Positions 46,392-54,673 of a stretch of 64,000 nucleotides of DNA are shown here, in pieces; the first letter of the stretch is position 1; each line of letters begins with the position of its first letter. The notes under the pieces were generated by a model. It saw nothing but the letters and a program-made list of their open reading frames with translations. It was not told the DNA's origin and did no database searches. A program made the translations under genes and the position numbers. This DNA comes from Rhizobium sp. Root483D2 (GTDB lineage Bacteria; Pseudomonadota; Alphaproteobacteria; Rhizobiales; Rhizobiaceae): the NCBI RefSeq assembly GCF_001426685.1, contig NZ_LMFB01000006.1, forward strand, positions 21,725-85,724, read 5' to 3'.

Positions 46392-46894
46392 TGGCGGCGC
46401 GGGATGAATTCGTTGCGCGGTTCGGCGGCGTGTTCGAGCATTCGCCCTGGGTGGCGGAGCGGGCATTCAACGCGACCCCGGAGATTTCGCTGACGTCGGA
46501 CGGCGTGCATGAGGCGCTCGTTGCGGCATTCCGAGCGGCCTCGCATGCCGAGCGCCTTGCTGTTCTGCGGGCTCATCCGGATCTTGCCGGCAAACTGGCG
46601 ATCGCCGGGGGGCTGACGGAGGATTCCAAGGCGGAGCAGGCGGGTGCCGGGCTCGACCGCTTAAGCGCGACCGAGCATGCGCGGTTTACCGCGCTCAACA
46701 CCACCTATACGGAGAAGTTCGGTTTTCCTTTCATCATTGCGGTCAAGGGGCTGAGCAAGGACGATATTCTTGCTGCCTTCGAAAGGCGGATTGACAATAG
46801 CCGGGAAGAGGAATTTGAAGCGGCGGCAGCGCAGGTCGAAAAGATCGCGCTGTTGCGTTTGCGTTCACTGCTTCCGGGAGAAGACAATGCCTGA
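46391..46894 (+). CDS. uraD: OHCU decarboxylase
   Basis: A 167-residue enzyme that decarboxylates 2-oxo-4-hydroxy-4-carboxy-5-ureidoimidazoline to S-allantoin. The catalytic His62 lies in RAHPDLAGKL, and the segment NTTYTEKFGFPFIIAVKG near 105-122 is the family substrate-binding region. ATG 46391 overlaps the puuE stop as TGATG, while a GTG at 46388 is an alternative. It acts between UraH and PuuE. Confidence 0.9.
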   Translation: MAARDEFVARFGGVFEHSPWVAERAFNATPEISLTSDGVHEALVAAFRAASHAERLAVLRAHPDLAGKLAIAGGLTEDSKAEQAGAGLDRLSATEHARFTALNTTYTEKFGFPFIIAVKGLSKDDILAAFERRIDNSREEEFEAAAAQVEKIALLRLRSLLPGEDNA

Positions 46895-46930
46895 GACGAT
46901 ACCGCCATGCCATGCGGCACCGGCGATCTG

Positions 46931-47428
46931 ATGCCACAGTTCCTGACGATCGAGCCGCTGACGCAGGCGGCTTTTGCACCTTTCGGCACGGTTATAGAAG
47001 CTGATCCGGACACCATGCGGCTGATCAACGGCGGCTCGACCGAGCGTTTTCATGCGCTGGGGCGCGCCGATGTGAGCGGCGAGGACGCCCGGGTGATCAT
47101 CAATATTTTCCGCGGCCAGCCGCGCAGCTTTCCCTATTCCGTGACGATGATGGAACGTCATCCGCTGGGTTCGCAGAGCTTCTCGCCGCTCAGCGGCGGG
47201 GCATGGCTTGCGGTGGTTGCGCCGGATGAGGGCGGAAAGCCGGGATTGCCGCGTGTTTTCCTGGCAACGGGCGCACAGGGCGTCAATTACGGCCGCAATG
47301 TCTGGCATCATCCACTGATGGCCGTGGGCGCGGTGAGCGATTTCCTGGTTGTCGATCGCGACGGCCCGGGCAACAATCTGGAAGAGGTCTTTTACGACGC
47401 GCCTTTCGTCATCGCCAATCCCTTCTGA
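46931..47428 (+). CDS. allA: ureidoglycolate lyase
   Basis: A 165-residue enzyme that splits ureidoglycolate into glyoxylate and urea. It shows the AllA hallmarks [16 protein letters not shown], the [14 protein letters not shown] segment with conserved His and Ser/Gln residues, and the cupin-type [19 protein letters not shown]. Start at 46931 follows the family. An ATG at 46907 would add eight residues. It lies 36 bases after uraD. Confidence 0.9.
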   Translation: MPQFLTIEPLTQAAFAPFGTVIEADPDTMRLINGGSTERFHALGRADVSGEDARVIINIFRGQPRSFPYSVTMMERHPLGSQSFSPLSGGAWLAVVAPDEGGKPGLPRVFLATGAQGVNYGRNVWHHPLMAVGAVSDFLVVDRDGPGNNLEEVFYDAPFVIANPF

Positions 47429-47444
47429 ACTGAACGAGGTTTTT

Positions 47445-47807
47445 ATGAGCACGTCCGGCCGCCTGACCACCCACGTCCTTGATACCGCTCTGGGCAAGCC
47501 GGCGAAAGGTTTAAAGATCGATCTCTTTCGGATCGAGGGCGAGGCGCGCCGCCTGCTGCGCACGGTCGAAACCAACAGCGATGGCCGTGTCGATGGGCCG
47601 ATGCTGGAGGGCGACGCTTTCTTAACCGGAACCTATGAGCTGCTGTTCCACGCCGGCGATTATCTGAGGGCGACCGGCACCGGCCTTTCGGAACCCGCTT
47701 TCCTCGATCTCATTCCGCTCCGCTTCGGCATTGCCGATCAGACCATCCACTATCATGTGCCGCTCCTCCTTTCGCCGTTCAGCTATTCGACCTATCGGGG
47801 GAGTTGA
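47445..47807 (+). CDS. uraH: 5-hydroxyisourate hydrolase
   Basis: A 120-residue transthyretin-related enzyme that hydrolyses 5-hydroxyisourate to OHCU. His10, Arg48 and His104 are placed as in the family active site, and the protein ends with the diagnostic YRGS tetrapeptide. It acts directly after PuuD, whose gene lies about 4 kb away on the other strand. The start at 47445 lies 16 bases after the allA stop. Confidence 0.92.
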   Translation: MSTSGRLTTHVLDTALGKPAKGLKIDLFRIEGEARRLLRTVETNSDGRVDGPMLEGDAFLTGTYELLFHAGDYLRATGTGLSEPAFLDLIPLRFGIADQTIHYHVPLLLSPFSYSTYRGS

Positions 47808-47884
47808 GCTGGAGTAGCGTTCCGCCGCAGCCCGCATTTGTGAATTGCAGTTCACAGTTTTTGACTGTAGTCTGGAGCTGAAGA

Positions 47885-48187
47885 ATGGAAGTGCGCCAAA
47901 CTGCGATTTTCCGGGATTGGCTTGAAAACCTCAAGGACGGGCAAGCCAGGACACGTATCGCGCAACGTGTCGTCCGGTTGCAGGCTGGCCTCTTTGGAGA
48001 TGCAAAGTTTTTCGATGGAATCGGAGAGCTTCGTGTTGATCAAGGCCCAGGATACCGGGTCTACTTCGTTCATCGCGGAAATATCGTCGTTATCCTGTTG
48101 TGCGGTGGCGATAAATCCACGCAGAGCAAGGATATCAAGCGAGCCAAGGCAATCGCCGGCAATCTGGACATGGATCATGATCATTGA
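47885..48187 (+). CDS. RelE/HigB-like toxin (Gp49-related)
   Basis: A 100-residue small basic protein of the RelE/ParE superfamily, the kind annotated as addiction module killer protein. It shows FRDWLENLKDG, ARTRIAQRVVRLQAGLFGD and GYRVYFVHRGNIVVILLCGGDK, which fit an mRNA interferase. It overlaps the antitoxin gene by 11 bases. Toxin-first order is typical of HigBA-type modules. It sits just after uraH, inside the purine cluster. Confidence 0.85.
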   Translation: MEVRQTAIFRDWLENLKDGQARTRIAQRVVRLQAGLFGDAKFFDGIGELRVDQGPGYRVYFVHRGNIVVILLCGGDKSTQSKDIKRAKAIAGNLDMDHDH

Positions 48188-48461
48188 AACATTGCCGTTC
48201 GATGCGGCGCAATATCTCGATACCCCGCAGGCCCATGCCGAGCTTCTCAACGATGCCTTCGAGACTGGCGATGCCGCCTATATCGCTGCCGCCCTCGGTG
48301 TCATCGCGCGCGCCAAGGGCATGACCAAAGTCGCAAAGGACGCGGGCGTCACCAGGGAGGCCCTCTACAAGGCCTTGAGTGCGGACGGCGACCCCAAACT
48401 CTCGACGCTGCTTGGCGTCGTCAAGGCTCTCGGCGTAAACTTGACGGTCACCGCAGTCTAA
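48177..48461 (+). CDS. HigA-like antitoxin
   Basis: A 94-residue protein whose C-terminal half carries a helix-turn-helix (GMTKVAKDAGVTREALYKALS, about 48-68). The N-terminal half (DAAQYLDTPQAHAELLNDAFE) should contact the toxin. It probably neutralises the upstream RelE-like toxin and represses the pair. It ends 7 bases before the convergent hydroxy-acid oxidase gene. Confidence 0.85.
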   Translation: MIIETLPFDAAQYLDTPQAHAELLNDAFETGDAAYIAAALGVIARAKGMTKVAKDAGVTREALYKALSADGDPKLSTLLGVVKALGVNLTVTAV

Positions 48462-48468
48462 CCTTTCC

Positions 48469-49605
48469 CTACTCCGCAATCACATCCCGGTTGATATCGC
48501 GAATATCCCGTTTGCCGCAGAGCGCCATGGTGATGTCGAGTTCCTTGCGGATGATATCGAGCGCCGTCGTGACGCCGGCCTTGCCGCCGGCGCCGAGGCC
48601 GTAGAGGAAGGGGCGGCCGATATAGGTGCCCTTGGCGCCGAGCGCCACCGCCTTCAGCACGTCCTGGCCAGAACGGATGCCGCCATCGACATGAACCTCG
48701 ATCTGGTGGCCGACGGCATCGACGATTTTGGGCAGCATGCTGATCGAGGAAGGTGCGCCGTCGAGCTGGCGGCCGCCGTGATTGGAAACGATGATCGCAT
48801 CAGCGCCGGTGCGCGCCGCCATCCTGGCGTCCTCGACGTCGAGAATGCCCTTCAGGATCAGCGGCCCGCCCCACATCTTGCGAATCTCCCCGACATTTTC
48901 CCAGGAGAGCTGCGGATCGAACTGTTCGGCGGTCCAGGAGGAAAGGGACGAGAGATCCGAGACGTTCTTGGCATGGCCGACAATATTGCCGAAGCTGCGG
49001 CGCTGGGTCTTGAGCATCTGCAGGCACCAGAGCGGCCGTGTCGCCATCTGCCAGATATGTTTTGGCGTAAACTTGGGTGGGGCGGAAAGGCCGTTGCGCA
49101 GGTCCTTGTGGCGCTGGCCAAGGATCTGCAGATCGAGCGTCAAGACCAGCGCCGAGCATTTGGCGGCCTTGGCGCGGTCGATCAGGTTTTTCACGAAGTC
49201 CCGGTCGCGCATGACATAGAGCTGGAACCAGAACGGCTTGCTGGTCACCGAAGCGACGTCCTCGATCGAGCAGATGCTCATCGTTGAGAGCGTGAAGGGA
49301 ACGCCGAACTCCTCGGCTGCTCTTGCTGCCAGCATCTCGCCATCGGCGTGCTGCATGCCGGTCAATCCGGTCGGAGCCAATGCGACAGGCATCGAGACCG
49401 TCTGGCCGATCATCGTGCTTTCCAGCGAGCGGTTGGTCATATCGACCAGCACCCTTTGGCGCAGCTTCACCTTGCGGAAATCCTCCTCGTTGGCGCGGTA
49501 GGTGCCCTCCGTCCAGGCGCCGCTATCGGCATAGTCGAAGAACATCTTCGGCACGCGGCGCTTGGCAATGGCCTTCAGGTCGCTGATTTCGAGGATTTTG
49601 GACAT
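48469..49605 (-). CDS. lldD: FMN-dependent alpha-hydroxy acid dehydrogenase (LldD-like)
   Basis: A 378-residue FMN enzyme of the L-lactate dehydrogenase/glycolate oxidase family. Lys252 (LILKG), His276 and Arg279 (SNHGGRQ) are the catalytic residues, and Tyr25 lies in FDYADSG. It oxidises an L-2-hydroxy acid, with lactate the best guess. Its place in the purine block also makes glycolate-type acids conceivable. Start at 49605 is chosen over 49641 because the family begins here. A striking palindrome lies upstream. Confidence 0.85.
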   Translation of the reverse strand: MSKILEISDLKAIAKRRVPKMFFDYADSGAWTEGTYRANEEDFRKVKLRQRVLVDMTNRSLESTMIGQTVSMPVALAPTGLTGMQHADGEMLAARAAEEFGVPFTLSTMSICSIEDVASVTSKPFWFQLYVMRDRDFVKNLIDRAKAAKCSALVLTLDLQILGQRHKDLRNGLSAPPKFTPKHIWQMATRPLWCLQMLKTQRRSFGNIVGHAKNVSDLSSLSSWTAEQFDPQLSWENVGEIRKMWGGPLILKGILDVEDARMAARTGADAIIVSNHGGRQLDGAPSSISMLPKIVDAVGHQIEVHVDGGIRSGQDVLKAVALGAKGTYIGRPFLYGLGAGGKAGVTTALDIIRKELDITMALCGKRDIRDINRDVIAE

Positions 49606-49677
49606 GGCGCAGATTTCCAGCTCAAGGGATGGTCCGGCCATACCATGTTTTAGAAACCGATGTTAAGGGCAGAAACG

Positions 49678-49706
49678 ACAAGAGGTAAAATTATTTTACC
49701 TCTTGT
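49678..49706. promoter_or_regulatory. 29-base perfect palindrome
   Basis: Arms ACAAGAGGTAAAAT (49678-49691) and ATTTTACCTCTTGT (49693-49706) are perfect and flank one T. It begins two bases beyond the stop of the fusion antitoxin gene and lies 72 bases before the lldD start. It can be an operator for lldD or for the toxin module, or a hairpin ending the guaD-higBA transcript. The flanking T run needed for a standard terminator is poor. Confidence 0.6.
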
Positions 49707-49708
49707 GC

Positions 49709-50119
49709 TCACGCTGCAATATCGATGATTTCCGAATGGGCTGCGTCCTGTTGCAAAAGCTTAATGGTGCGGATCGCATCGTCCTTTGTTGCGAACGTTT
49801 CGGAATGAAGTACGATCTCGGTTGCCCGCAGCAGGCGGAATGAGAAAAGCCCGGCTGGATCTTTCAAAATCTGAAATTTCAGCTGCGGTTCGACAGTCGT
49901 ATGTCTGGCTTGATTCTGCTCCTCGTCGAAAGCCGCAATCGCTTCGGCACTCGGCGTGCCGATAGGAAAATGTTCGCGCTCATAGGCGTCTACCAGCGTC
50001 GCGATAACATCGAGCTGATCGCCCTGCGGTGTCCCCGAAGGCGCGCCCCAAAGTTCTGCGATGGAGTTCAGAGCCAGCTCATAATCCTCTTTAGATCGAA
50101 TAGGCTTTATCTCAATCAT
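49709..50119 (-). CDS. HigA-type antitoxin fused to a YegP/DUF1508-like domain
   Basis: A 136-residue protein. Residues 1-66 match the N-terminal region of HigA-type antitoxins of COG5499 (IKPIRSKEDYELALNSI, VIATLVDAYEREHFPI). In those proteins a helix-turn-helix normally follows. Here residues 79-123 instead look like a YegP/DUF1508 unit (FQILKDPAGLFSFRLLRAT, then TFATKDDAIRTIKLLQ). It overlaps the HigB gene by 8 bases in the usual toxin-first order. The partner toxin supports an antitoxin role. How DNA is bound without the helix-turn-helix is unclear. Confidence 0.7.
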   Translation of the reverse strand: MIEIKPIRSKEDYELALNSIAELWGAPSGTPQGDQLDVIATLVDAYEREHFPIGTPSAEAIAAFDEEQNQARHTTVEPQLKFQILKDPAGLFSFRLLRATEIVLHSETFATKDDAIRTIKLLQQDAAHSEIIDIAA

Positions 50120-50432
50120 AGCGCACCCTTGCGGCGTCCAGTTGGTCGTAGTCCTTGTGACTGCCGATCCATTTAATCCATATGATCGACTTTTCGAAGT
50201 CGATGGCAACAATGAGCCGGTAGTCGTTTCCCTTGATATTGAAGACGATGCGCTCAGAGTTGACGATACTTGCCGTCGCAAATGTCTGTTTTACATCAGC
50301 ACTATTGCGCCAGCGGGCTTTGTTCGCTCGATCGTACCACAGTTCAACAGCATCTTTAACGGCCGCATGATCACGCCTGCCGGTCAGCCCCTCGACAAAT
50401 TGAAGCAATGTACGGCGCGCGATGATCCTCAT
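50112..50432 (-). CDS. higB: HigB-family toxin
   Basis: A 106-residue mRNA-interferase-type toxin of the HigB family. It begins MRIIARRTLLQFVEG and shows LWYDRANKARWRNSADVKQTF, NIKGNDYRLIVAIDF and WIGSHKDYD, all family hallmarks. Its ATG overlaps the guaD stop as ATGA, so it is translated in coupling with a metabolic enzyme. The antitoxin gene overlaps its 3' end. Confidence 0.87.
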   Translation of the reverse strand: MRIIARRTLLQFVEGLTGRRDHAAVKDAVELWYDRANKARWRNSADVKQTFATASIVNSERIVFNIKGNDYRLIVAIDFEKSIIWIKWIGSHKDYDQLDAARVRYD

Positions 50433-51757
50433 GATACATTGGGATCTCTATTGAGCCCCGTCTTCGCCGCGACGCCCGCCACATAGGTTTCGACGATCGC
50501 CCGGTCGTCCCCCATGGTCTGCAACAGGAACAGTTCTTCGGCGAGCGAGGTCACCACTTCTGCCTTCAGCGCCATGGCCGGGGTCGCAGCCATGTTGAGC
50601 ACGATGAAATCGGCATCGGTACCGGGGTCGAGCGTGCCGATCCTGTCTTCGAGCGACAGAGCCTGTGCGTTGCCGAGCGTCATGAAATAGGCACTTTCGA
50701 ACGGGTTCAGGCGTTCGCCCTGCAATTGCTGGATCTTGTAGGCCTCGTCCATGGTGCGCAGCATCGAATAGCTGGTGCCGCCGCCGATATCGGTGGCGAA
50801 GGAGATGCGCACGGGTTTTTGCCGGTTCATCAGCCGCCGCAGCGGAAACAGGCCGGAGCCGAGAAAGAGGTTGGAGGTCGGGCAGTGCACGGCGACCGAG
50901 CCCGTTTCGCTCATCGCGTCCGTTTCCCGCTCCGATAGATGGATCGCATGGCCAAACAGCGTCTTTGGGCCGAGCAGGCCGTAGCGGGCATAGACGTCGG
51001 TATAGTCGAGGGCGTCCGGGTAGAGGGCGCACGTGAAGTCGATCTCGTCACGGTTTTCCGAGAGATGCGTCTGCACATGCAGGTCCGGAAACTCGCGCAC
51101 CAGGGCTTCTGCCGCCGACATCTGTTCCGGCGTCGAGGTGATGGCAAAGCGCGGGGTGATGGCGACGTGGTTGCGGCCCTTGCCGTGCCATTGTTTAATG
51201 ACGGCGCGGGTTTCGTCATAGCCCATTTCCGGCGTGTCGAGCAGGCCCTGCGGCGCATTGCGGTCCATCATCACCTTGCCGGCGATCATGCGCATGTTGC
51301 GATCAAGCGCTTCGCCAAAAAAGGCATCGGCAGAGGCCTTGTGCACCGAGCAATAGGCAACCGCCGTCGTCGTGCCGTGGCGGACCATCTCGTCGAAGAA
51401 TTTTCCGGCGATCCGCTCGGCATGCGCCGTCTCGACGAAACGGCATTCCTCCGGAAACGTGTAGGTGTTCAGCCATTCCAGAAGATTGGCGGCATAGGAG
51501 CCGATAACCTGCATCTGCGGGAAATGCAGGTGGGTGTCGATGAAGCCCGGCAGGATGAGATGCGGGCGGTGGTCGATTTCCAGGACGTCTTCGGCCGCTT
51601 GCGCCTTCACCGCCGCATAGCTGCCGCTGGCAAGGATCAGTCCATTTTCGACCAGCAGCGCACCGTCGGCCTGGTAGGAAAAAGCGCCGGTGTCATCAAG
51701 GCTCACGGGGGCGCGGCTGAAACTGAGGGTGCGGGCGCGAATAAGGGTGGCGGTCAT
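50429..51757 (-). CDS. guaD: guanine deaminase
   Basis: A 442-residue zinc amidohydrolase converting guanine to xanthine. His76 and His78 lie in DTHLHFPQ, and further ligands in QTHLSENRDEIDF, FGHAIHLSERE and the Asp in FATDIGGGTSYSML. The PQMQVIGSYAANLLEWL segment is typical of GuaD. The ATG overlaps the puuD stop by 4 bases and its own stop overlaps higB, so puuD-guaD-higB-antitoxin read as one coupled set. Confidence 0.9.
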   Translation of the reverse strand: MTATLIRARTLSFSRAPVSLDDTGAFSYQADGALLVENGLILASGSYAAVKAQAAEDVLEIDHRPHLILPGFIDTHLHFPQMQVIGSYAANLLEWLNTYTFPEECRFVETAHAERIAGKFFDEMVRHGTTTAVAYCSVHKASADAFFGEALDRNMRMIAGKVMMDRNAPQGLLDTPEMGYDETRAVIKQWHGKGRNHVAITPRFAITSTPEQMSAAEALVREFPDLHVQTHLSENRDEIDFTCALYPDALDYTDVYARYGLLGPKTLFGHAIHLSERETDAMSETGSVAVHCPTSNLFLGSGLFPLRRLMNRQKPVRISFATDIGGGTSYSMLRTMDEAYKIQQLQGERLNPFESAYFMTLGNAQALSLEDRIGTLDPGTDADFIVLNMAATPAMALKAEVVTSLAEELFLLQTMGDDRAIVETYVAGVAAKTGLNRDPNVS

Positions 51758-52992
51758 TCAGTCTTGCCTTCCGAAACAGCGCTTTCGAACCATGCGGTCA
51801 CAAGCCTGCGTTCGTCGTTTGTCATGTCGGTGATGTTGCCGGGCGGCATCGCATGGCTGCGTCCGGCCTGGATATAGATTTCGCGGGCATGGGCTGCAAT
51901 CTCGGCGTCGTTTTCCAGCATCACGCCCTTCGGCGCGCGGTTGATGCCCTCGTAGACCGGCTCTGCCGCATGACACATGGAACAGCGCGTCGAAATCGCG
52001 TCCTTGACCGCCGGGAAATGCGCATTGGCGGCAAATTGCTGGAAGGCAGGCGCAACCTCAGCCGTGTCCTCGCCGGTCAGCACTTTCGGCGCCGTCGATA
52101 GCCAGATGATGACGATGAAAATAATGAGGGTAACGATCCAGGTCCAGGTCGGCCGTCCCTTCCGGGCATGGGTGGTGTTGAACCAGTGCCGGATGGTGAC
52201 GCCCATCAGAAAGACCAGTGCTGCAATCACCCAGTTATAGGCGGTGGCGAAGGCCAGCGGGTAATGGTTGGACAGCATGAAGAAAATGACGGGCAGGGTC
52301 AGGTAGTTGTTGTGCAGCGAGCGCTGCTTGGCAATCACGCCATATTTCGGGTCCGGCGTGCGCCCGGCAATCAGGTCGGCGACGACGACGCGCTGGTTCG
52401 GCATGATGATGAAGAAGACATTGGCAGACATGATGGTCGCCGTAAACGCACCCAGATGCAGGAAGGCGGCGCGGCCGGTAAACACCTGCGTATAGCCCCA
52501 GGCCATGAGGACGAGAGCGACGTAGAGAACGCCCATCAGTGTCCAGGTGTTCCTGCCGAGCGGCGACTTGCACAGCAGATCGTAGAAGATCCAGCCGATG
52601 GCAAGCGAGGCAAGCGAGATCGCAATCGCCGTGGTTGAGGAAATATCCAGCACATGCCGGTCCACCAGAAAGAGATCGGCGCCGCCATAATAGACGAGAC
52701 AGAGCATGGCAAAGCCGGAAAGCCAAGTGGCATAGCTCTCCCATTTGAACCAGGTCAGGTGCTCCGGCATGGTGGCGGGCGCGACCAGATATTTCTGGAT
52801 ATGATAGAAGCCGCCGCCATGCACCTGCCACTCCTCGCCATAGGCGCCGGCGGGCAGATGATCACGCTTCACCAGGCCGAGATCGAGCGCGATAAAGTAG
52901 AAGGACGAGCCGATCCAGGCAATCGCCGTGATCACATGCAGCCAGCGAACGGCAAAAGCCAGCCATTCCCAGGCGATGGCGAATTCATACAT
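51754..52992 (-). CDS. puuD: membrane urate oxidase with cytochrome c domain (PuuD)
   Basis: A 412-residue inner-membrane enzyme. Eight or so hydrophobic helices (about 8-305) form the DUF989 urate-oxidase part. A C-terminal cytochrome c domain follows, with the heme motif CSMCH at 337-341 and the axial Met382 in HAMPPGN. PuuD oxidises urate to 5-hydroxyisourate and passes electrons to the respiratory chain. Start at 52992 is preferred over 53022 because MYEFAIAWEWL opens the first helix. Confidence 0.9.
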   Translation of the reverse strand: MYEFAIAWEWLAFAVRWLHVITAIAWIGSSFYFIALDLGLVKRDHLPAGAYGEEWQVHGGGFYHIQKYLVAPATMPEHLTWFKWESYATWLSGFAMLCLVYYGGADLFLVDRHVLDISSTTAIAISLASLAIGWIFYDLLCKSPLGRNTWTLMGVLYVALVLMAWGYTQVFTGRAAFLHLGAFTATIMSANVFFIIMPNQRVVVADLIAGRTPDPKYGVIAKQRSLHNNYLTLPVIFFMLSNHYPLAFATAYNWVIAALVFLMGVTIRHWFNTTHARKGRPTWTWIVTLIIFIVIIWLSTAPKVLTGEDTAEVAPAFQQFAANAHFPAVKDAISTRCSMCHAAEPVYEGINRAPKGVMLENDAEIAAHAREIYIQAGRSHAMPPGNITDMTNDERRLVTAWFESAVSEGKTE

Positions 52993-53074
52993 ACAGGGTC
53001 CCCTTCCATGCTTCGTCCGCACACCTTGCGCAAAAATCCCCGGTGGGGGAAGGGCCCGTTTTGATCGTCACGCG

Positions 53075-53983
53075 CTATTTGCCAAAGGTGTTGGCGTTGG
53101 GGTTGAGTTCGCCCAGAATCCAATCGCGGAACATGCGGATTTTCGGCGTGTTGCGGCGTGCATGCGGATAGGCGAGCCAGTAATTGTGGCCATCATTGCA
53201 GCGCAGTTCGAACGGCTGATAGAGCCTGCCAAGGGCAATGTCGTCGGGATAGAAATCCGGCGTCAGAATGGCAACGCCTTGCCCCGCGACCGCTGCGCGC
53301 GCCTCAAAACTCTGTGCTCCGAGCCGGCTGGTCGGCCGCCCTTCAAGGTCCGGATCGCTGACCCCGGCTGCCGAAAACCATAAGCGCCACCAGGGGTCGG
53401 CGGCATCGATGATGCGCAGTTTCAACAGATCGCGCGGTTCGTGGATGCCGCCGATCGTCTCGGCGAGCGCCGGGCTGAGCATCGGCGAGAACTCGATTTG
53501 CATCAGAGGGTGGCAGTCGAGCCCCGGCCAGACGCCGATGCCGGCGCGGATGGCAAGATCCGTCGATTCGGCGATGAGGTCGATCACCTTGTCGGTGGTG
53601 GTCAGCCGCACCGCGATGTTGGGATGCGCGAGCTGAAAGCTGCCAATGTTGCGGGCAAGCCATTGCGAGGCGAAAGTCGGCGTGGAGTTGATCAGAAGCG
53701 CGCTGTTGATATCGCCCCGGGCGGCGGAGACGGCTTCCTGCAGCATCTCGAAAGCTTCGCTGACACGCGGCGCGAGCTGCTGGCCGACGTCGGTCAGCAC
53801 GATCTGGCGCGGGCGTCTGAGGAAGAGCGGCTCGCCGACATTCTCCTCGATCAGCTTGATCTGGTAGCTCACTGCCGTCTGGGTCATGCCCAGCTCGGCG
53901 CCCGCCTTGGTGAAGCTCCCGAGCCTCGCTGCTGCTTCAAACACGCGCAGGGCATTCAATGGAAACTGTTTCGACATTTTCAT
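53075..53983 (-). CDS. LysR-family regulator (GcvA-like)
   Basis: A 302-residue regulator with a helix-turn-helix at about 20-42 (GSFTKAGAELGMTQTAVSYQI) and the LysR effector domain beyond 90. It is encoded just upstream of puuD in the same direction, with 82 bases between them, so it may regulate purine catabolism (inference). Start at 53983 is chosen because AAGAGA lies upstream. The open frame extends further without family support. Confidence 0.83.
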   Translation of the reverse strand: MKMSKQFPLNALRVFEAAARLGSFTKAGAELGMTQTAVSYQIKLIEENVGEPLFLRRPRQIVLTDVGQQLAPRVSEAFEMLQEAVSAARGDINSALLINSTPTFASQWLARNIGSFQLAHPNIAVRLTTTDKVIDLIAESTDLAIRAGIGVWPGLDCHPLMQIEFSPMLSPALAETIGGIHEPRDLLKLRIIDAADPWWRLWFSAAGVSDPDLEGRPTSRLGAQSFEARAAVAGQGVAILTPDFYPDDIALGRLYQPFELRCNDGHNYWLAYPHARRNTPKIRMFRDWILGELNPNANTFGK

Positions 53984-54083
53984 GGATAAGTTCTCTTGAT
54001 GCATGCAGACGGTTGTTCGATTGGAATTGGAGCATGTTTGCGCGCATGCTGCAATCACATTCACGAAAACGACAGGTGCCGTC

Positions 54084-54287
54084 ATGGATTGCCAAGCAAT
54101 TGAAAAATATCAACCAATACCGCAAACGCGCAAGGCCGGATGGCTTTTTTGGCTGGGCGGGCTGCTGCGCCGGCCAGCGTCCAGGCATCCCACGCTCGAT
54201 TTCGAAGTCATGTCGGAATACATGAAAAGAGACCTGGGTTTTCTAGACGGGCGGGATTCGCGCGCGGATTCGGATTTGACCCGGTAA
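54084..54287 (+). CDS. small DUF1127-like protein
   Basis: A 67-residue basic protein. A Trp/Leu-rich segment (AGWLFWLGGLLRR, about 20-32) precedes a C-terminal EYMKRDLGFLDGRD, which resembles the end of the rhizobial DUF1127-type proteins. Some members affect phosphate, carbon or RNA metabolism. The ATG at 54084 has AGGTG upstream. It is divergent from the LysR gene. Function unknown. Confidence 0.55.
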   Translation: MDCQAIEKYQPIPQTRKAGWLFWLGGLLRRPASRHPTLDFEVMSEYMKRDLGFLDGRDSRADSDLTR

Positions 54288-54333
54288 GAGCCGTTCGCCG
54301 CCGGAGCATGTCCGATGGTCTGGCGGCGGGATT

Positions 54334-54627
54334 TTAGTAGGATCCGTCCAGGACACCGCTTTCCATCTGGTCGAGATAGATGAATTCCGGCGCCTTGACC
54401 CCAGCCTTCGCGCGGATTTCGATCAGCTTCTGCGACTCGAAGAAGTCTCTGGCGGCTCTCAACGATCGCCATTGCGAGAAGTGAACGATCCGGTTGGGAT
54501 CGGTGTCATATTTCAGCACCTGATAGGCGATTTCTCCGGCCGCGCGGCGAATGCCGGCAGCGGCGTCGAAGACGGATTTCCAGGCGCAATAGTCGGCGAC
54601 CTCGTGGATGATCAGGACGTAAGGCAT
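54334..54627 (-). CDS. antibiotic biosynthesis monooxygenase (ABM) domain protein
   Basis: A 97-residue protein with a single dimeric alpha/beta-barrel fold. It shows YVLIIHEVADYCAWKSVFD and HFSQWRSLRAARDFFESQKLIEI-like segments, which are typical of small ABM-family proteins of unknown substrate. Start at 54627 is the first family-like Met. It lies close to the alpha/beta hydrolase gene on the same strand and may share its transcript. Confidence 0.7.
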   Translation of the reverse strand: MPYVLIIHEVADYCAWKSVFDAAAGIRRAAGEIAYQVLKYDTDPNRIVHFSQWRSLRAARDFFESQKLIEIRAKAGVKAPEFIYLDQMESGVLDGSY

Positions 54628-54673
54628 GGTTTCCCTTGAAGAGTTGGAAGGCATTTACGCTGGATGTGCCGCG

